Shown: positions 42,103 through 52,435 of the stretch, in pieces
Numbering within the stretch: position 1 is the stretch's first letter
Layout: each line of letters begins with the position of its first letter
Origin: an uncultured Collinsella sp.
Lineage (GTDB): Bacteria; Actinomycetota; Coriobacteriia; Coriobacteriales; Coriobacteriaceae
DNA length: 64,000 bases
Direction of reading: 5' to 3'
Assembly (NCBI GenBank): GCA_934630855.1
Contig: CAKTWW010000005.1
Coordinates: 1-64,000 of the forward strand
Notes under the pieces: generated by a model
The model's input: the letters and a program-made list of their open reading frames with translations, nothing else
What the model was told of the DNA's origin: nothing
The model's database searches: none
Position numbers and translations under genes: made by a program

Positions 42103-42320
42103 GTCTCGATCTGTAACATCTAGCAGCCGTTTTTGGTCCTAGGTGTTACAGAATGAGATGAAGTGCTCGGCGGCGCCCGTTTATCTAAATCTGTAACAAC
42201 AACTCGACAAATAAGGGTCTACCCGTTACAAATCGAGACAAACGGAAGATGCCTGAACCGATAATCTAAATCTGTAACACCAAGCCCACTTTTAGCGGCC
42301 CAGATGTTACAGATCGAGAC
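42103..42320. repeat. Array of three palindromic GTAACA...TGTTAC units, family C
   Basis: Units at 42103-42158, 42183-42239 and 42264-42320 recur with an 80-81 bp period. Each has ATCTGTAACA on one side and GTTACA-AATCGAGA (or a variant) on the other around a variable centre of about 25 bp. The third unit is an inverted version of the first. No gene is seen in 41926-42372. Confidence 0.8.
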
Positions 42321-42330
42321 AGACCGAAAA

Positions 42331-42363
42331 CCACCACAAAAGGGACAGGCACCTTTGTGATGG
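42331..42363. repeat. Family E palindrome (ACAGGCACCTTTGTG), copy 1
   Basis: CCACCACAAAAGG and CCTTTGTGATGG form inverted arms around GACAGGCA. It sits directly between the family C array and the stop codon of the gene at 42373. Confidence 0.7.
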
Positions 42364-42372
42364 TCGCAATCT

Positions 42373-43044
42373 CTACTCTTTTGCCGAGCCCGTGCTTCCC
42401 GATTCGGCATTCCAGGGCATCTCATCCTCGAACAGCCACGTACGGGCAGACCCACTATCGCGTGCAGTCTGCGGGTCGGGCAAGCAGGTCTGTTCATAGG
42501 CATCTTGGATACACTGGGCCATAAAATCGTTGAGCTCGGTCTGGTCGCCCTCCATGACATAGGCAGCATCGCCGTCCATGATGTAGATGCCCGGACCCTC
42601 ATTGCCCTCGTAACCCGGATCGTACGAAACATCACATAGCTTGGTGCCGTTCGCAGTGTCCAACTCGATGGATGAGTGACACCCGCCAACCATGTCGTTC
42701 GCTTTTGCCCGATAGGACGCATAGCCGTACCAACGCTTAAAGGTTTTGCCCTTGAGTAGCTCGGACGCCCTATCAATTAGACTCGCGTCCATGGTGTAGC
42801 GCATGGCTCCAAGCTGAATGCGCGGATAATTGCTAATACCAAGCACAACTGGCTGCTCATTAAAATCGACGGTAATGGTCTCGGGCTTATCGTCACCGGT
42901 CAGGAGTTCGACTGATTGAGTCACAGGCTTAACCACCGGCTCCGTCACCGCAGCAGGTAGAAATGCCATACCGACAACGCCCACACCAACCACGGCGATC
43001 GCAAGCGCCAGAGCAATCAATCCGAATCGGGCAGGATGTCTCAC
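42373..43044 (-). CDS. Membrane-anchored protein of unknown function
   Basis: The 223-residue protein has one N-terminal membrane span (about residues 7-28), then an exported soluble domain with three cysteines and an acidic C-terminus. No family is recognised. The GTG at 43044 (RHPARFGLIALALAI) is chosen because AGGTG lies seven bases upstream; GTG codons further out to 43083 remain possible. It faces away from another anchored protein (43284-43952), and both are framed by repeat arrays. Confidence 0.65.
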   Translation of the reverse strand: MRHPARFGLIALALAIAVVGVGVVGMAFLPAAVTEPVVKPVTQSVELLTGDDKPETITVDFNEQPVVLGISNYPRIQLGAMRYTMDASLIDRASELLKGKTFKRWYGYASYRAKANDMVGGCHSSIELDTANGTKLCDVSYDPGYEGNEGPGIYIMDGDAAYVMEGDQTELNDFMAQCIQDAYEQTCLPDPQTARDSGSARTWLFEDEMPWNAESGSTGSAKE

Positions 43045-43140
43045 GGCAAAACACCTCACAATGTAAACCTTCGCCACCTGCACTAATAATACCGCCAGCT
43101 AACACTATCACCAAAAGAAGCCGCCCGTCCCCCACCCCCC

Positions 43141-43171
43141 CCACACAAAGGAGACAGACACCTTTGTGGTG
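43141..43171. repeat. Family E palindrome, copy 2
   Basis: CCACACAAAGG and CCTTTGTGGTG flank AGACAGACA. It lies in the divergent promoter region between the two unknown membrane proteins. Confidence 0.65.
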
Positions 43172-43283
43172 AGTTTCGACGCTAACGGTCGACCATCTCA
43201 CGCCATGAGATTAAACTTAATTTGTTATCTGAATTTATCTATTTCTATCTATCCTCAACAGCTTTTTGTCTCGGGGAGATCAT

Positions 43284-43952
43284 ATGAAGCCGTCTCATTC
43301 CACCGGTCGCAACGTCATCGCCATTCTCGCCATACCCATCGTGATGCTCTTCTTTATCGTCGTCACGCCCTTTTCTTTTGGTATCGCCTCGCCCTTCGAT
43401 CTTTGCGGGATGATCGACGCCGGCTCGCGTGCCACCTCGCTCTCCTTTGTCTGCCGCGGTGTGTTCTACGAAGATATGATTCCCACCGGAATTTGGCAGT
43501 CCAAGTTGCCACTGCTCGGTCAGATCGACGGATGCTCCCCCTATTTCTGCCTTGAACCTCAGGCGCTAAACTATCTGATCGACGACCAGCCACTCGACTC
43601 CATCACCCTCGCCTACGACTACGCACCAAACACCGATGAGCGCCACATGAACCAAGTCCTCGACAAGATGCTTAGACAGTGTGGGCTCACCGAGGAGGCC
43701 GGTCGAACCATCTATAGCAACCAAAAATTGAAGCGAACAGAACTCCGCCGTGTCGGAAAAATCAAAGGGCGAAGTGGGGCCGCCTACTGGCAGGCCTGGG
43801 CAATACGCGACAAGTGCGAATTCGGACACAGCACCTATATGGTCACCGTCTATACCAAGGATGGGATCAAAGAAAATGTTGACGATTTCGCGTCATCCAA
43901 ACTCGGCATCCCAAAAACAACCAAACCCGCCACCCCAGATGAAATCCTGTAG
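43284..43952 (+). CDS. Membrane-anchored protein of unknown function
   Basis: The 222-residue protein has a hydrophobic segment (about residues 10-34, VIAILAIPIVMLFFIVVTPF) and an exported domain with several cysteines (LCGM, FVCRG, GCSPYFC). The C-terminus is Thr/Pro-rich (KTTKPATPDEI). No family is recognised. The ATG at 43284 has GGGGAG five bases upstream. It resembles its divergent neighbour in size and topology, but I could not align the two convincingly. Confidence 0.65.
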   Translation: MKPSHSTGRNVIAILAIPIVMLFFIVVTPFSFGIASPFDLCGMIDAGSRATSLSFVCRGVFYEDMIPTGIWQSKLPLLGQIDGCSPYFCLEPQALNYLIDDQPLDSITLAYDYAPNTDERHMNQVLDKMLRQCGLTEEAGRTIYSNQKLKRTELRRVGKIKGRSGAAYWQAWAIRDKCEFGHSTYMVTVYTKDGIKENVDDFASSKLGIPKTTKPATPDEIL

Positions 43953-44009
43953 AGACGCTCATTAGAATGTCGTTCAGCGAGCACGGCAGCATCGAGCTCG
44001 CCCCCACCT

Positions 44010-44036
44010 CCACGAAAGGGACAGGCACCTTTGTGG
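44010..44036. repeat. Family E palindrome, copy 3
   Basis: CCACGAAAGG and CCTTTGTGG flank GACAGGCA, immediately before the second family C array. Confidence 0.7.
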
Positions 44037-44062
44037 CGATTTTCGGCTCCGGCGCTCATCTG

Positions 44063-44198
44063 TCTCGATCTGTAACATCTAGCGGCCGTTTTTGACCCCA
44101 GATGTTACAGATCGAGATGCAATGCTCAGCAGCTCCCGTTTATCTCAATCTGTAACAACTACTCGGCAAATAAAGGTCTTCCTGTTACAAATCGAGAC
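44063..44198. repeat. Array of two palindromic GTAACA...TGTTAC units, family C
   Basis: Units at 44063-44118 and 44142-44198 (79-bp period) closely match the first two units of the array at 42103, including their different centres. The pair therefore appears duplicated as a block, about 1.96 kb apart in the same orientation. Confidence 0.8.
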
Positions 44199-44208
44199 AA
44201 ACCATGAA

Positions 44209-44262
44209 CCACCACAAAGGTGCCTGTCCCCAATGTGGTGGTCCGTCCCCAATGTGGTGGTC
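44209..44262. repeat. Family E palindrome, copy 4, with a tandem CCCCAATGTGGTGGTCCG
   Basis: CCACCACAAAGG and its partners are followed by two direct copies of CCCCAATGTGGTGGTCCG. It borders the second family C array on its right. A further hairpin, GCCGCC/GGCGGC, lies at 44274-44296. Confidence 0.65.
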
Positions 44263-44353
44263 CGAACAAAGAAGCCGCCCCAATAAAAGAGGCGGCATCA
44301 AGCAGGTCTATTTTTAGCGTCCCTCAAGGCCCAACGAGAACGCAGAAATGTAG

Positions 44354-44425
44354 CCCGGGGCTTACCCTTTCCCGAACGCGACCCTCGCGAAGCGCGTGAG
44401 CGGGCGGGAAAGGGTAAGCCCCGGG
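44354..44425. repeat. Perfect 21-bp inverted repeat downstream of the hydratase
   Basis: CCCGGGGCTTACCCTTTCCC (from 44354) pairs perfectly with 44405-44425 across a 30-bp GC-rich loop. It lies 16 bp beyond the stop of the minus-strand hydratase and may act as its 3' hairpin, although no T-tract is present. Confidence 0.75.
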
Positions 44426-44441
44426 CGGACAATTAAGTGCG

Positions 44442-46844
44442 TTACTCGGCAGCGGCCTTGAACTTGTTGTAGTTGATCAGGCAGCCGGCCTTGACGATGG
44501 CACGCTCCTCGGCCGTCATATCGGCAATATAGAGCTCAATCTGCTCAACCGCACCGTCGGTACGCACCACGTAGGCAGCGATGTTCTGCAGATCGCCATC
44601 GAGCGCGGCGCTGATGCCCGGCACGAAGACGTAGTCGCCCACCTCAAAGTTGGGCTCGGCCTCCATCTGGAAGGGCACCATGCCCCAGTTCATCACGTTG
44701 GAGCGATAGCGCTTGGTGGCGTACTCGTGGACGATATTGGCCAGGCCGCCGATCACGCGCTGGCAGCTTGCAGCCTGCTCGCGGGCGGAGCCGTCGCCCG
44801 GCTTCTTGGCGTAGAGCATGGAGCCGTACTCGGTAGTCTTGGCGTCAGCCGCGACACCTGCGCCGGCCAGTGCCTCAAACACACCGGCAAGCTCGGCATC
44901 AAGCTCGGCCAAGTCGCCCGCAGCCTCACCGGCAACACGGCGCTTCTCCACGGCATCGACCTCCTTGGAGCGACCCACGTAGGCAGGGTCGCGACGGCTG
45001 AGCGTAAACTCGGCCAGGCCCAGCGGGTTGGAGCGGAAGGAGCTCGTCTCGCCCGAGGGAATGAGCTCGTCGGTCGTGGTGACCGGGTCCATAATCTTGG
45101 AGCACACCTTGAGCAGGATGTCGTCGCCGAGCGGCTCCATCGCGGGCCACGGCTTGATGTTGGGTCCCTCGACCAGCTCGTCGGCAGGCTCAGCCTTGCC
45201 AAAGCCCCAGTACACGCGCTTCTTGTACGGCGCGTCGTCGAAGGTGTACTCGCAGGCCTCGTCCCAGGTCTCCTCGGGCAGGTCGGTCGCCGGCGTCAGG
45301 ACGCCGCCGTTGGCCGCCGTCGCCGCAATGGAGCGGGCGTCCATCAGGGCCACGGCGCTCAGCTGGCCATTGCCCGGCTTGGAACCCTCACGGTTGGGGA
45401 AGTTGCGCGTGGTGTGGCGGATGGACAGGCCGTTGTTAGCGGGCGTGTCGCCGGCGCCAAAGCACGGACCGCAGAACGCCGTGCGCACGATCGCGCCGGC
45501 CTCCATAAGGTCGTAGATGTAGCCGCGGCGCGTGAGCTCGAGCGCCACGGGCTGGCTCGTGGGATAGACCGACAGCGAGAACTCGCCGCAGCCGGTGTTG
45601 GCGCCCTTGAGCACGCGGGCCGCCTGCACCACGGAGTCGTAGTTGCCGCCCGAGCAGCCGGCGATAACGCCCTGCTGCACGTGCAGCTTGCCGTCGACGA
45701 CCTTGTCGAGCAGGCTAAAGTGCGTCTTGCCCTCGCCGATCTTGGCGGCCTCGAGCTCGACCTCGTGCAGGATATCCTCGAGATTCTCGTTGAGCTCGTC
45801 GATCTCAAAGCCGTTGGAGGGATGGAACGGCAGGGCGATCATGGGCTTGATGCTCGAAAGGTCGACCTCGACGCAGCCGTCGTAGTAGGCGACATCGGCG
45901 GGCTTGAGCTCGCGATAGTCGCCGCCGCGGCCGTGCATGGTCAAAAACGCGTGCGTGTCCTCGTCGGTGGCCCAAATGGAGGAAAGGCAGGTGGTCTCGG
46001 TGGTCATAACGTCAACGCCGTTGCGGTAGTCGGTCGTCATGCTCGCAATGCCGGGGCCCACGAACTCCATGACCTTGTTCTTGACGTAGCCCTTGGCAAA
46101 GACGGCGCGGATGATGGCGAGTGCCACGTCGTGCGGGCCGACGCCGGGGCGCGGGGCACCAGTGAGGTAGATGGCCACGACGCCGGGATAGGCGACGTCG
46201 TAGGTGTCGCGCAGGAGCTGCTTTGCCAGCTCGCCGCCGCCCTCGCCCACGGCCATGGTGCCCAGGGCGCCGTAGCGGGTGTGCGAGTCGGAACCCAGGA
46301 TCATCTTGCCGCAGCCGGCGAAGTTCTCACGCATAAAGGAGTGGATGACCGCGATGTGGGGCGGGACGAAAATGCCGCCGTACTTCTTGGCAGCCGACAG
46401 GCCAAAGACGTGGTCGTCCTCGTTGATGGTGCCGCCCACGGCACACAGCGAGTTATGGCAGTTGGTGAGCACGTAGGGCAGCGGGAACTGCTCCATGCCC
46501 GAGGCGCGCGCCGTCTGAATAATACCGACGAAGGTGATGTCGTGGCTCGCCATGGCGTCGAAGCGGATCTTGAGTGCTTCGGGGTCGCCCGACGTGTTAT
46601 GTGCCTGAAGAATCGAATAAGCGATGGTGCCGCGCTTGGCATCCTCGGGCGTCTGAGCAATGCCGCGCTCCGCGGCCTCGGCCGCAGGCACAACCTCGCT
46701 GCCACCACGCAGGTAGATGCCGTCCTCGTACAGCTTGACCATTCTGTCTCCCACTCTGCCCGAAAGACTCGGGCGCATAGCATGCATTCGTTCAATATCG
46801 TGCCATAGAACGATTGCCAGCGGGTTACGAATCTCGTCGTTCAC
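44442..46844 (-). CDS. Aconitase-superfamily hydratase (YbhJ-like)
   Basis: The 800-residue protein is of the aconitase fold. It shows the aconitase-type [20 protein letters not shown] and the iron-sulfur cysteines in [11 protein letters not shown] and [17 protein letters not shown]-terminal swivel domain follows ([14 protein letters not shown], with the active-site-like RSN). It is closest in pattern to the YbhJ group, whose substrate is unknown, rather than to AcnA/AcnB. The start is GTG at 46844, giving [20 protein letters not shown], with only a weak TGAGAT upstream. It is a single-gene unit. Confidence 0.85.
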   Translation of the reverse strand: MNDEIRNPLAIVLWHDIERMHAMRPSLSGRVGDRMVKLYEDGIYLRGGSEVVPAAEAAERGIAQTPEDAKRGTIAYSILQAHNTSGDPEALKIRFDAMASHDITFVGIIQTARASGMEQFPLPYVLTNCHNSLCAVGGTINEDDHVFGLSAAKKYGGIFVPPHIAVIHSFMRENFAGCGKMILGSDSHTRYGALGTMAVGEGGGELAKQLLRDTYDVAYPGVVAIYLTGAPRPGVGPHDVALAIIRAVFAKGYVKNKVMEFVGPGIASMTTDYRNGVDVMTTETTCLSSIWATDEDTHAFLTMHGRGGDYRELKPADVAYYDGCVEVDLSSIKPMIALPFHPSNGFEIDELNENLEDILHEVELEAAKIGEGKTHFSLLDKVVDGKLHVQQGVIAGCSGGNYDSVVQAARVLKGANTGCGEFSLSVYPTSQPVALELTRRGYIYDLMEAGAIVRTAFCGPCFGAGDTPANNGLSIRHTTRNFPNREGSKPGNGQLSAVALMDARSIAATAANGGVLTPATDLPEETWDEACEYTFDDAPYKKRVYWGFGKAEPADELVEGPNIKPWPAMEPLGDDILLKVCSKIMDPVTTTDELIPSGETSSFRSNPLGLAEFTLSRRDPAYVGRSKEVDAVEKRRVAGEAAGDLAELDAELAGVFEALAGAGVAADAKTTEYGSMLYAKKPGDGSAREQAASCQRVIGGLANIVHEYATKRYRSNVMNWGMVPFQMEAEPNFEVGDYVFVPGISAALDGDLQNIAAYVVRTDGAVEQIELYIADMTAEERAIVKAGCLINYNKFKAAAE

Positions 46845-46884
46845 TTTATCTCAGTAAAGTACAGGGCGGTATCGGCGCAAGGAG

Positions 46885-46928
46885 TGTCCCCAAGTGCCGG
46901 CACAAAAGGAACGTCCCCAAGTGCCAAC
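46885..46928. repeat. Direct repeat GTCCCCAAGTGCC
   Basis: Two copies of GTCCCCAAGTGCC about 27 bp apart, separated by GGCACAAAAGGAAC. It looks like the same genre of short repeats as family E (GGGAC core). Confidence 0.55.
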
Positions 46929-46955
46929 CAAAGCAACGTCGCAGGTTGAGGACGG

Positions 46956-47072
46956 ACAGCGAGCGGGCCGCATTTGAGACAAAGTGACGTGAAACGAAAG
47001 GGCGCTGACCTTCTGGTCGCGCCCTTGAAGTTGAACGTCAGATTGTCCAAATGCGGCCCGCGCAGCGTCGAG
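46956..47072 (+). repeat. Structured repeat element, copy 2 (possible ncRNA)
   Basis: This 117-nt element starts ACAGCGAG and ends GCAGCGTCGAG. P1 is a perfect 14-bp stem (46963-46976/47048-47061), P2 TGACGT/ACGTCA (46985-46990/47035-47040), P3 AAGGGCG/CGCCCTT with GACC/GGTC inside (46998-47026). GAAAC follows P2 as in copy 1. It is preceded by GCAGGTTGAG (shared with copy 3) and followed by a hairpin (47075-47102) overlapping the hspR stop codon. Confidence 0.72.
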
Positions 47073-47101
47073 CCGTTACGCGGTTTGGTAAAACCGCGTA
47101 A

Positions 47102-47518
47102 CTACAAATCCCCTCCGGCGCCCAGCAGCTTGCGCATGACTTGCTCGGGGTTGACCGAGCCGTCGCGCGGGGCCAGGGCGGTAATCTTCTTCTGCATCTT
47201 GTACTCGTGCAGCTCTTCCTCGAGCTGACGCACGCGGGCGCGGAGCTTTTCGTTCTCGCGCTCGCGCTCCTCGGCGCGTTCCTTCATATCGAGGATGCGC
47301 ACCACGCCGGCAAGGTTGATGCCCTCGTCGGTGAGCTGGTTGATAAGCTCCAGACGTTCGATATCGGCACGCGAATACAGACGCGTGTTGCCGCCCGAGC
47401 GCTGGGGATTCACCAAGCCCTTGGACTCGTAGACGCGCAGAGTCTGCGGGTGCATGCCGGTCAGCTCGGCCGCCACGCTGATCATGTACAGCGGTTTGTT
47501 CCTATTGTCCTCGGCCAT
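47102..47518 (-). CDS. hspR: MerR-family heat-shock repressor HspR
   Basis: The 138-residue protein has an N-terminal MerR helix-turn-helix (MISVAAELTGMHPQTLRVYE, then GLVNPQRSGGNTRLYSRADI) and a coiled coil at about residues 65-110. In actinobacteria HspR is the last gene of the dnaK operon, represses dnaK and clpB, and uses DnaK as co-repressor. Start at 47518 (MAEDNRNKPLYM) with AGGTAGC upstream. It follows dnaJ by 73 bp. The matching 27-bp dyads before dnaK and clpB are its likely targets. Confidence 0.92.
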   Translation of the reverse strand: MAEDNRNKPLYMISVAAELTGMHPQTLRVYESKGLVNPQRSGGNTRLYSRADIERLELINQLTDEGINLAGVVRILDMKERAEERERENEKLRARVRQLEEELHEYKMQKKITALAPRDGSVNPEQVMRKLLGAGGDL

Positions 47519-47591
47519 GCTACCTGACCCCTTTCCGTCTCGCACATCTCCATCATAAGCCTGCGGCCAGCCCGTGGGCCGCGCGGCCCAA

Positions 47592-48557
47592 CTAGTACGT
47601 CGCCTTGTAACGGTTGACCTTCTCGCGATAGTCGCGCGTATCGGCCTCGCGCAGCTTGGTCATAGCATCGCGCTCGTCATCGGACAGGTTCGTGGGAACC
47701 TGCACCTTAATCTCGACGAGCAGCGCGCCCGTGCGGCCGCGATGCTTAACGTCGGGCGCACCCATCTCCTTAAAGCGGAACTTCTTGCCCGTCTGGGTAC
47801 CCGCGGGCACCTTCAGGCGGACCGTTGCGCCACCAGGCGTGGGCACGTCGACCGTGCAGCCAAGCGCCGCCTCGTAGACCGAGATCGGCACCTCCATGGT
47901 CACGTCGGCACCCTTGCGCTTAAACAGCGGGTGCTCCTCCACGTGCGTGGTCACGACCAGGTCGCCGCGCTCGCCTCCGGCAACGCCGTACTCGCCGCGG
48001 CGCTTGTAGCGCAGCTTGCCGCCGTCGACCGCGCCCGCGGGCACCGAGACCGTAATGGTCTGCTGCTCGCCCGTCGAGGGAATGCGATAGGTGACCTTGT
48101 GCGTCACGCCGCGGAACGCGTCCTCGGCCGTCACGTCGACGGTCAGCGACAGGTCGCCACCCTTGCGCGCACGATTGCGGCCCGCGCCCGCACCGGCAGC
48201 GCCCGCGGCCCCTGCAAAGCCCGAGCCCCAATCGCTACCCCAGGCGCCGTTGCCGCTAAAGATGCTGTCGAAAATATCGCCCCAGCCGCTCGCGCCAGCA
48301 CCGGCACCATAGCCGCCGCCATACGCGCCGCCCGCGCCCGGCATGCCGCCGAACATGAGCATCTGGTCGTACTCTTTGCGCTTCTTCTCGTCCGAAAGCG
48401 TCTCATAGGCCTCGCTAATCTCCTTAAACTTGGCCTCGTCGCCGCCGGCATCGGGGTGATATTTTTGCGCGAGCTTGCGAAACGCGCTCTTGATCTCTTT
48501 GTCGGAGGCGCTCTTGGATACGCCCAGGATGTCATAGAAGGTTTTGCCTGCAGCCAT
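47592..48557 (-). CDS. dnaJ: DnaJ-family co-chaperone lacking the zinc finger
   Basis: The 321-residue J-protein stimulates DnaK ATPase. The J domain (1-70) carries the HPD motif ([12 protein letters not shown]). A Gly/Ala/Phe-rich linker (about 75-135) leads straight to the C-terminal substrate-binding beta domains ([18 protein letters not shown]). None of the four CxxCxGxG zinc repeats is present, so it is of the CbpA/DnaJ2 type, in keeping with its dnaK-operon position in Actinobacteria. GGAGCTACG precedes the ATG. Confidence 0.92.
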   Translation of the reverse strand: MAAGKTFYDILGVSKSASDKEIKSAFRKLAQKYHPDAGGDEAKFKEISEAYETLSDEKKRKEYDQMLMFGGMPGAGGAYGGGYGAGAGASGWGDIFDSIFSGNGAWGSDWGSGFAGAAGAAGAGAGRNRARKGGDLSLTVDVTAEDAFRGVTHKVTYRIPSTGEQQTITVSVPAGAVDGGKLRYKRRGEYGVAGGERGDLVVTTHVEEHPLFKRKGADVTMEVPISVYEAALGCTVDVPTPGGATVRLKVPAGTQTGKKFRFKEMGAPDVKHRGRTGALLVEIKVQVPTNLSDDERDAMTKLREADTRDYREKVNRYKATY

Positions 48558-48630
48558 CGTAGCTCCTCTCCTGTTTCATCCGCCGCCCCTGCGGACGACG
48601 GCTCATGCTTTCATATGGCACTAGGCCAGA

Positions 48631-48660
48631 AAGGGCCCCGGGTGTTGCCCCGGGGCCCTT
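48631..48660 (-). terminator. Hairpin between grpE and dnaJ
   Basis: The stem AAGGGCCCCGG/CCGGGGCCCTT (minus strand followed by TCTGG) is a weak terminator or attenuator. It may lower dnaJ-hspR expression relative to dnaK-grpE. Confidence 0.65.
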
Positions 48661-48665
48661 CTCAA

Positions 48666-49508
48666 TTACTCCTCGGTGCTCTCGGCCGTATCGGCCGCAG
48701 CATCCTCGGGCGCCGCTTCGGGCTCCGGCGCGGGGCGCTTCTCGCCACCGTACGTCACCGTCACCATCGCGGAGCGCAGGATGCGGTCCGCCATGCGGTA
48801 GCCCTTCTGGTACACGTCGTTGACGGTCTCGTCGTACTGCGATGCGTCCTCGACACGTCCCACGGCCTGGTGCTCGAGCGGATTGAATGCCTCGCCCTTG
48901 GGGTCGATAGGCTCAACGCCCTCGTGCGCAAACACGTCGAGCAGCTTGGCATGCACCGCGTCAACGCCATCGACGAACTGCTTAAAGTCGTCGGAAAGCT
49001 CCTGGCCGCGGGCATGGTCGATCGCACGCTCGATATCGTCGACCACCGGCAGCAGCGCGGTAACGAGCTTCTCGGTCGCACGCTCGCGCTCGGCAATCCG
49101 CTCGTTGGCGGTGCGGCGGCGGAAGTTCTCCCAGTCGGCCTGCAGACGGGCGGTGCGCTCGGTGGCGTCCTTCGCCTTGTCCTCGGCGGCCTTCTGAGCC
49201 TCTGCCGCAGCCTCGAGTTCATGGCGCACGTCGGCAAGCTCCTTCTGGGCCTGCTCGAACTTGAGCTTAAAGTCGTTGTCGGCGGCTTCCTCACCGGCGC
49301 GGATAGCGGCTTCCACCATCTCGTCCTCGGTCATCGTCGCCTCCTTGTTGGAATCCTCTACCTGGTTCTCGGCAGCCTCAGCGGCCTCGGCCTCATTGGC
49401 CTCGGTATCGTCGACGGCCTCTACGGGAATCTTCACGTCCTTCTCCTCAGAGTCAACGGGGGCGGCGCCAGCGGCAGCCGCCTCCGTGCGAGCTTTACGG
49501 GCGGACAT
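48666..49508 (-). CDS. grpE: Nucleotide exchange factor GrpE
   Basis: GrpE releases ADP from DnaK. The protein of 280 residues is longer than usual because of an acidic, Ala/Glu-rich N-terminal tail (about 1-75). The long coiled coil (about 85-150, with LQADWENFRRRTANERIAERE) and the beta-wing domain (FNPLEHQAVGRVEDASQY) are typical. It starts 2 bp after the dnaK stop. Confidence 0.95.
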   Translation of the reverse strand: MSARKARTEAAAAGAAPVDSEEKDVKIPVEAVDDTEANEAEAAEAAENQVEDSNKEATMTEDEMVEAAIRAGEEAADNDFKLKFEQAQKELADVRHELEAAAEAQKAAEDKAKDATERTARLQADWENFRRRTANERIAERERATEKLVTALLPVVDDIERAIDHARGQELSDDFKQFVDGVDAVHAKLLDVFAHEGVEPIDPKGEAFNPLEHQAVGRVEDASQYDETVNDVYQKGYRMADRILRSAMVTVTYGGEKRPAPEPEAAPEDAAADTAESTEE

Positions 49509-49510
49509 GA

Positions 49511-51403
<1,893 letters not shown>

Positions 51404-51512
51404 TAGAAATTCCCTCTCTCTTGTGCGTTCGCGCCGCGTCGGCGGACTGCCGCGCGACGCTTCGGCTTGTCTTTCAGGATGTAGTGTATCCCCTTATGGG
51501 CCGGAATATACA

Positions 51513-51539
51513 AAATCTAAGTCAATTCATATAAGATTT
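51513..51539 (-). promoter_or_regulatory. Candidate HspR operator upstream of dnaK
   Basis: AAATCTAAGTC-N5-ATATAAGATTT, identical in all 22 fixed positions to 42015-42041 upstream of clpB. TATATT (minus strand, 51504-51509) may be the -10. The known HspR box (HAIR, CTTGAGT-N7-ACTCAAG) is different, so this would be a diverged form. Confidence 0.75.
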
Positions 51540-51674
51540 CTTATCTCCGCGAGTTTAGGTTCTCAAAAGCGCAGGTAGATGGGCTGTTTGAGTTCTGAGC
51601 AGATCTATCGAGATCTATGTAGAGTTGACTGAGGCTTGGGTCTGGAGCCGCGCAGGGCGGCTTTGGGGCGACCC

Positions 51675-51786
51675 CGGGGAAAGCGCGACCCGTTTTGAGC
51701 GCCGATTCCGGGATACGCTTTCCGCTTGAAGGCTCAACCGGAAAATGCGACCCGTTCTGGGCGGCGATTCTGGGATGCGCTTTCCG
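51675..51786. repeat. Family D repeats (GGAAA-N-GCG-N-CCC), second locus
   Basis: GGGGAAAGCGCGACCCGTTT and CCGGAAAATGCGACCCGTTC are each followed by an inverse copy (GGGATACGCTTTCCG, GGGATGCGCTTTCCG). They are related to 27731-27943. The rest of 51404-52009 shows no gene; a possible ferredoxin promoter (TTGCAA 51921-51926, TATGTT 51943-51948) lies near its end. Confidence 0.65.
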
Positions 51787-52009
51787 CAAGCACGCTCAAT
51801 CGCTCTTTATTTCAAGTCACCTTTAGCTAACATTTGCGCAGTTCAACGGCCCCACCTGCGTGTTTTTTAGTAAGCCGTGGCATACTCGGCGAACGGTATG
51901 AAGATGCCGGTCAGAGGGTATTGCAAACGGTCGCCGCCGTGGTATGTTTTTGCCCGAATCAAACCGACGCACATCGCCTGTAGCGTCGGTCAACAGAGAG
52001 GAAACTACC

Positions 52010-52195
52010 ATGGCTCATCCCGTAATTGATGCCGACGAGTGCATCGCTTGTGGCGTTTGCGTCGACTCCTGCCCCGCTGGCGTCCTGGAGCTCCAGGACG
52101 TCGCTACCGTCGCTGACGAGGACTCCTGCGTCGCCTGTGGCGCTTGCCAGGACGCTTGCCCCGCTGGCGCGATCACCGAGATCGTCGAGGAGTAA
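52010..52195 (+). CDS. 2[4Fe-4S] ferredoxin
   Basis: This 61-residue clostridial-type ferredoxin has cysteines at 11, 14, 17, 21 (CIACGVCVDSCP) and 40, 43, 46, 50 (CVACGACQDACP). It carries electrons at low potential, for instance from pyruvate:ferredoxin oxidoreductase. The ATG at 52010 follows GAGAGG; the longer frame is ignored. It is monocistronic with its own terminator. Confidence 0.96.
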   Translation: MAHPVIDADECIACGVCVDSCPAGVLELQDVATVADEDSCVACGACQDACPAGAITEIVEE

Positions 52196-52229
52196 CAACT
52201 CCCCCACTTGCACACTCAAAAGTACACCG

Positions 52230-52280
52230 TGCACAAAAAGGAGGCCTCCGCATCGCCGCGGAGGTCTCCTTTTTTGTGCA
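52230..52280. terminator. Bidirectional terminator after the ferredoxin gene
   Basis: The long stem GTGCACAAAAAGGAGGCCTC pairs with GAGGTCTCCTTTTTTGTGCAC minus its last base. Both strands carry a T-tract. Confidence 0.9.
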
Positions 52281-52318
52281 CGGGCAGCCACTATAGTAAC
52301 ACCGCAGGTTGAGCATAA

Positions 52319-52435
52319 GTCAGCGAAAACGCCCCTAAGCGAGTAAGGTGACGTGAAAGAGGAGGGAAGCGTACTTTGGTACGCGACCGACGATTGAACG
52401 TCAGATTGCCCAAATGGGGCGTTTGCAGCGTCGAG
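52319..52435 (+). repeat. Structured repeat element, copy 3 (possible ncRNA)
   Basis: This 117-nt element starts GTCAGCGA and ends GCAGCGTCGAG right at the niaR stop codon. P1 AAACGCCCC/GGGGCGTTT (52327-52335/52416-52424), P2 TGACGT/ACGTCA (52349-52354/52398-52403), P3 GCGTAC/GTACGC (52369-52374/52379-52384). P1 and P3 sequences differ from copy 2 but remain paired. TGAAAG after P2 and TTGAACGTCAGATTG are shared. Confidence 0.72.

Noticed and set aside
42103-42320. CRISPR array
   Set aside because: The repeated parts are inverted arms of about 15 bp with mutual variation, not identical direct repeats, and no cas genes are nearby.
44354-44425. Classical rho-independent terminator
   Set aside because: The perfect 21-bp arms have a 30-bp loop and no T-tract, so it is listed as an inverted repeat instead.
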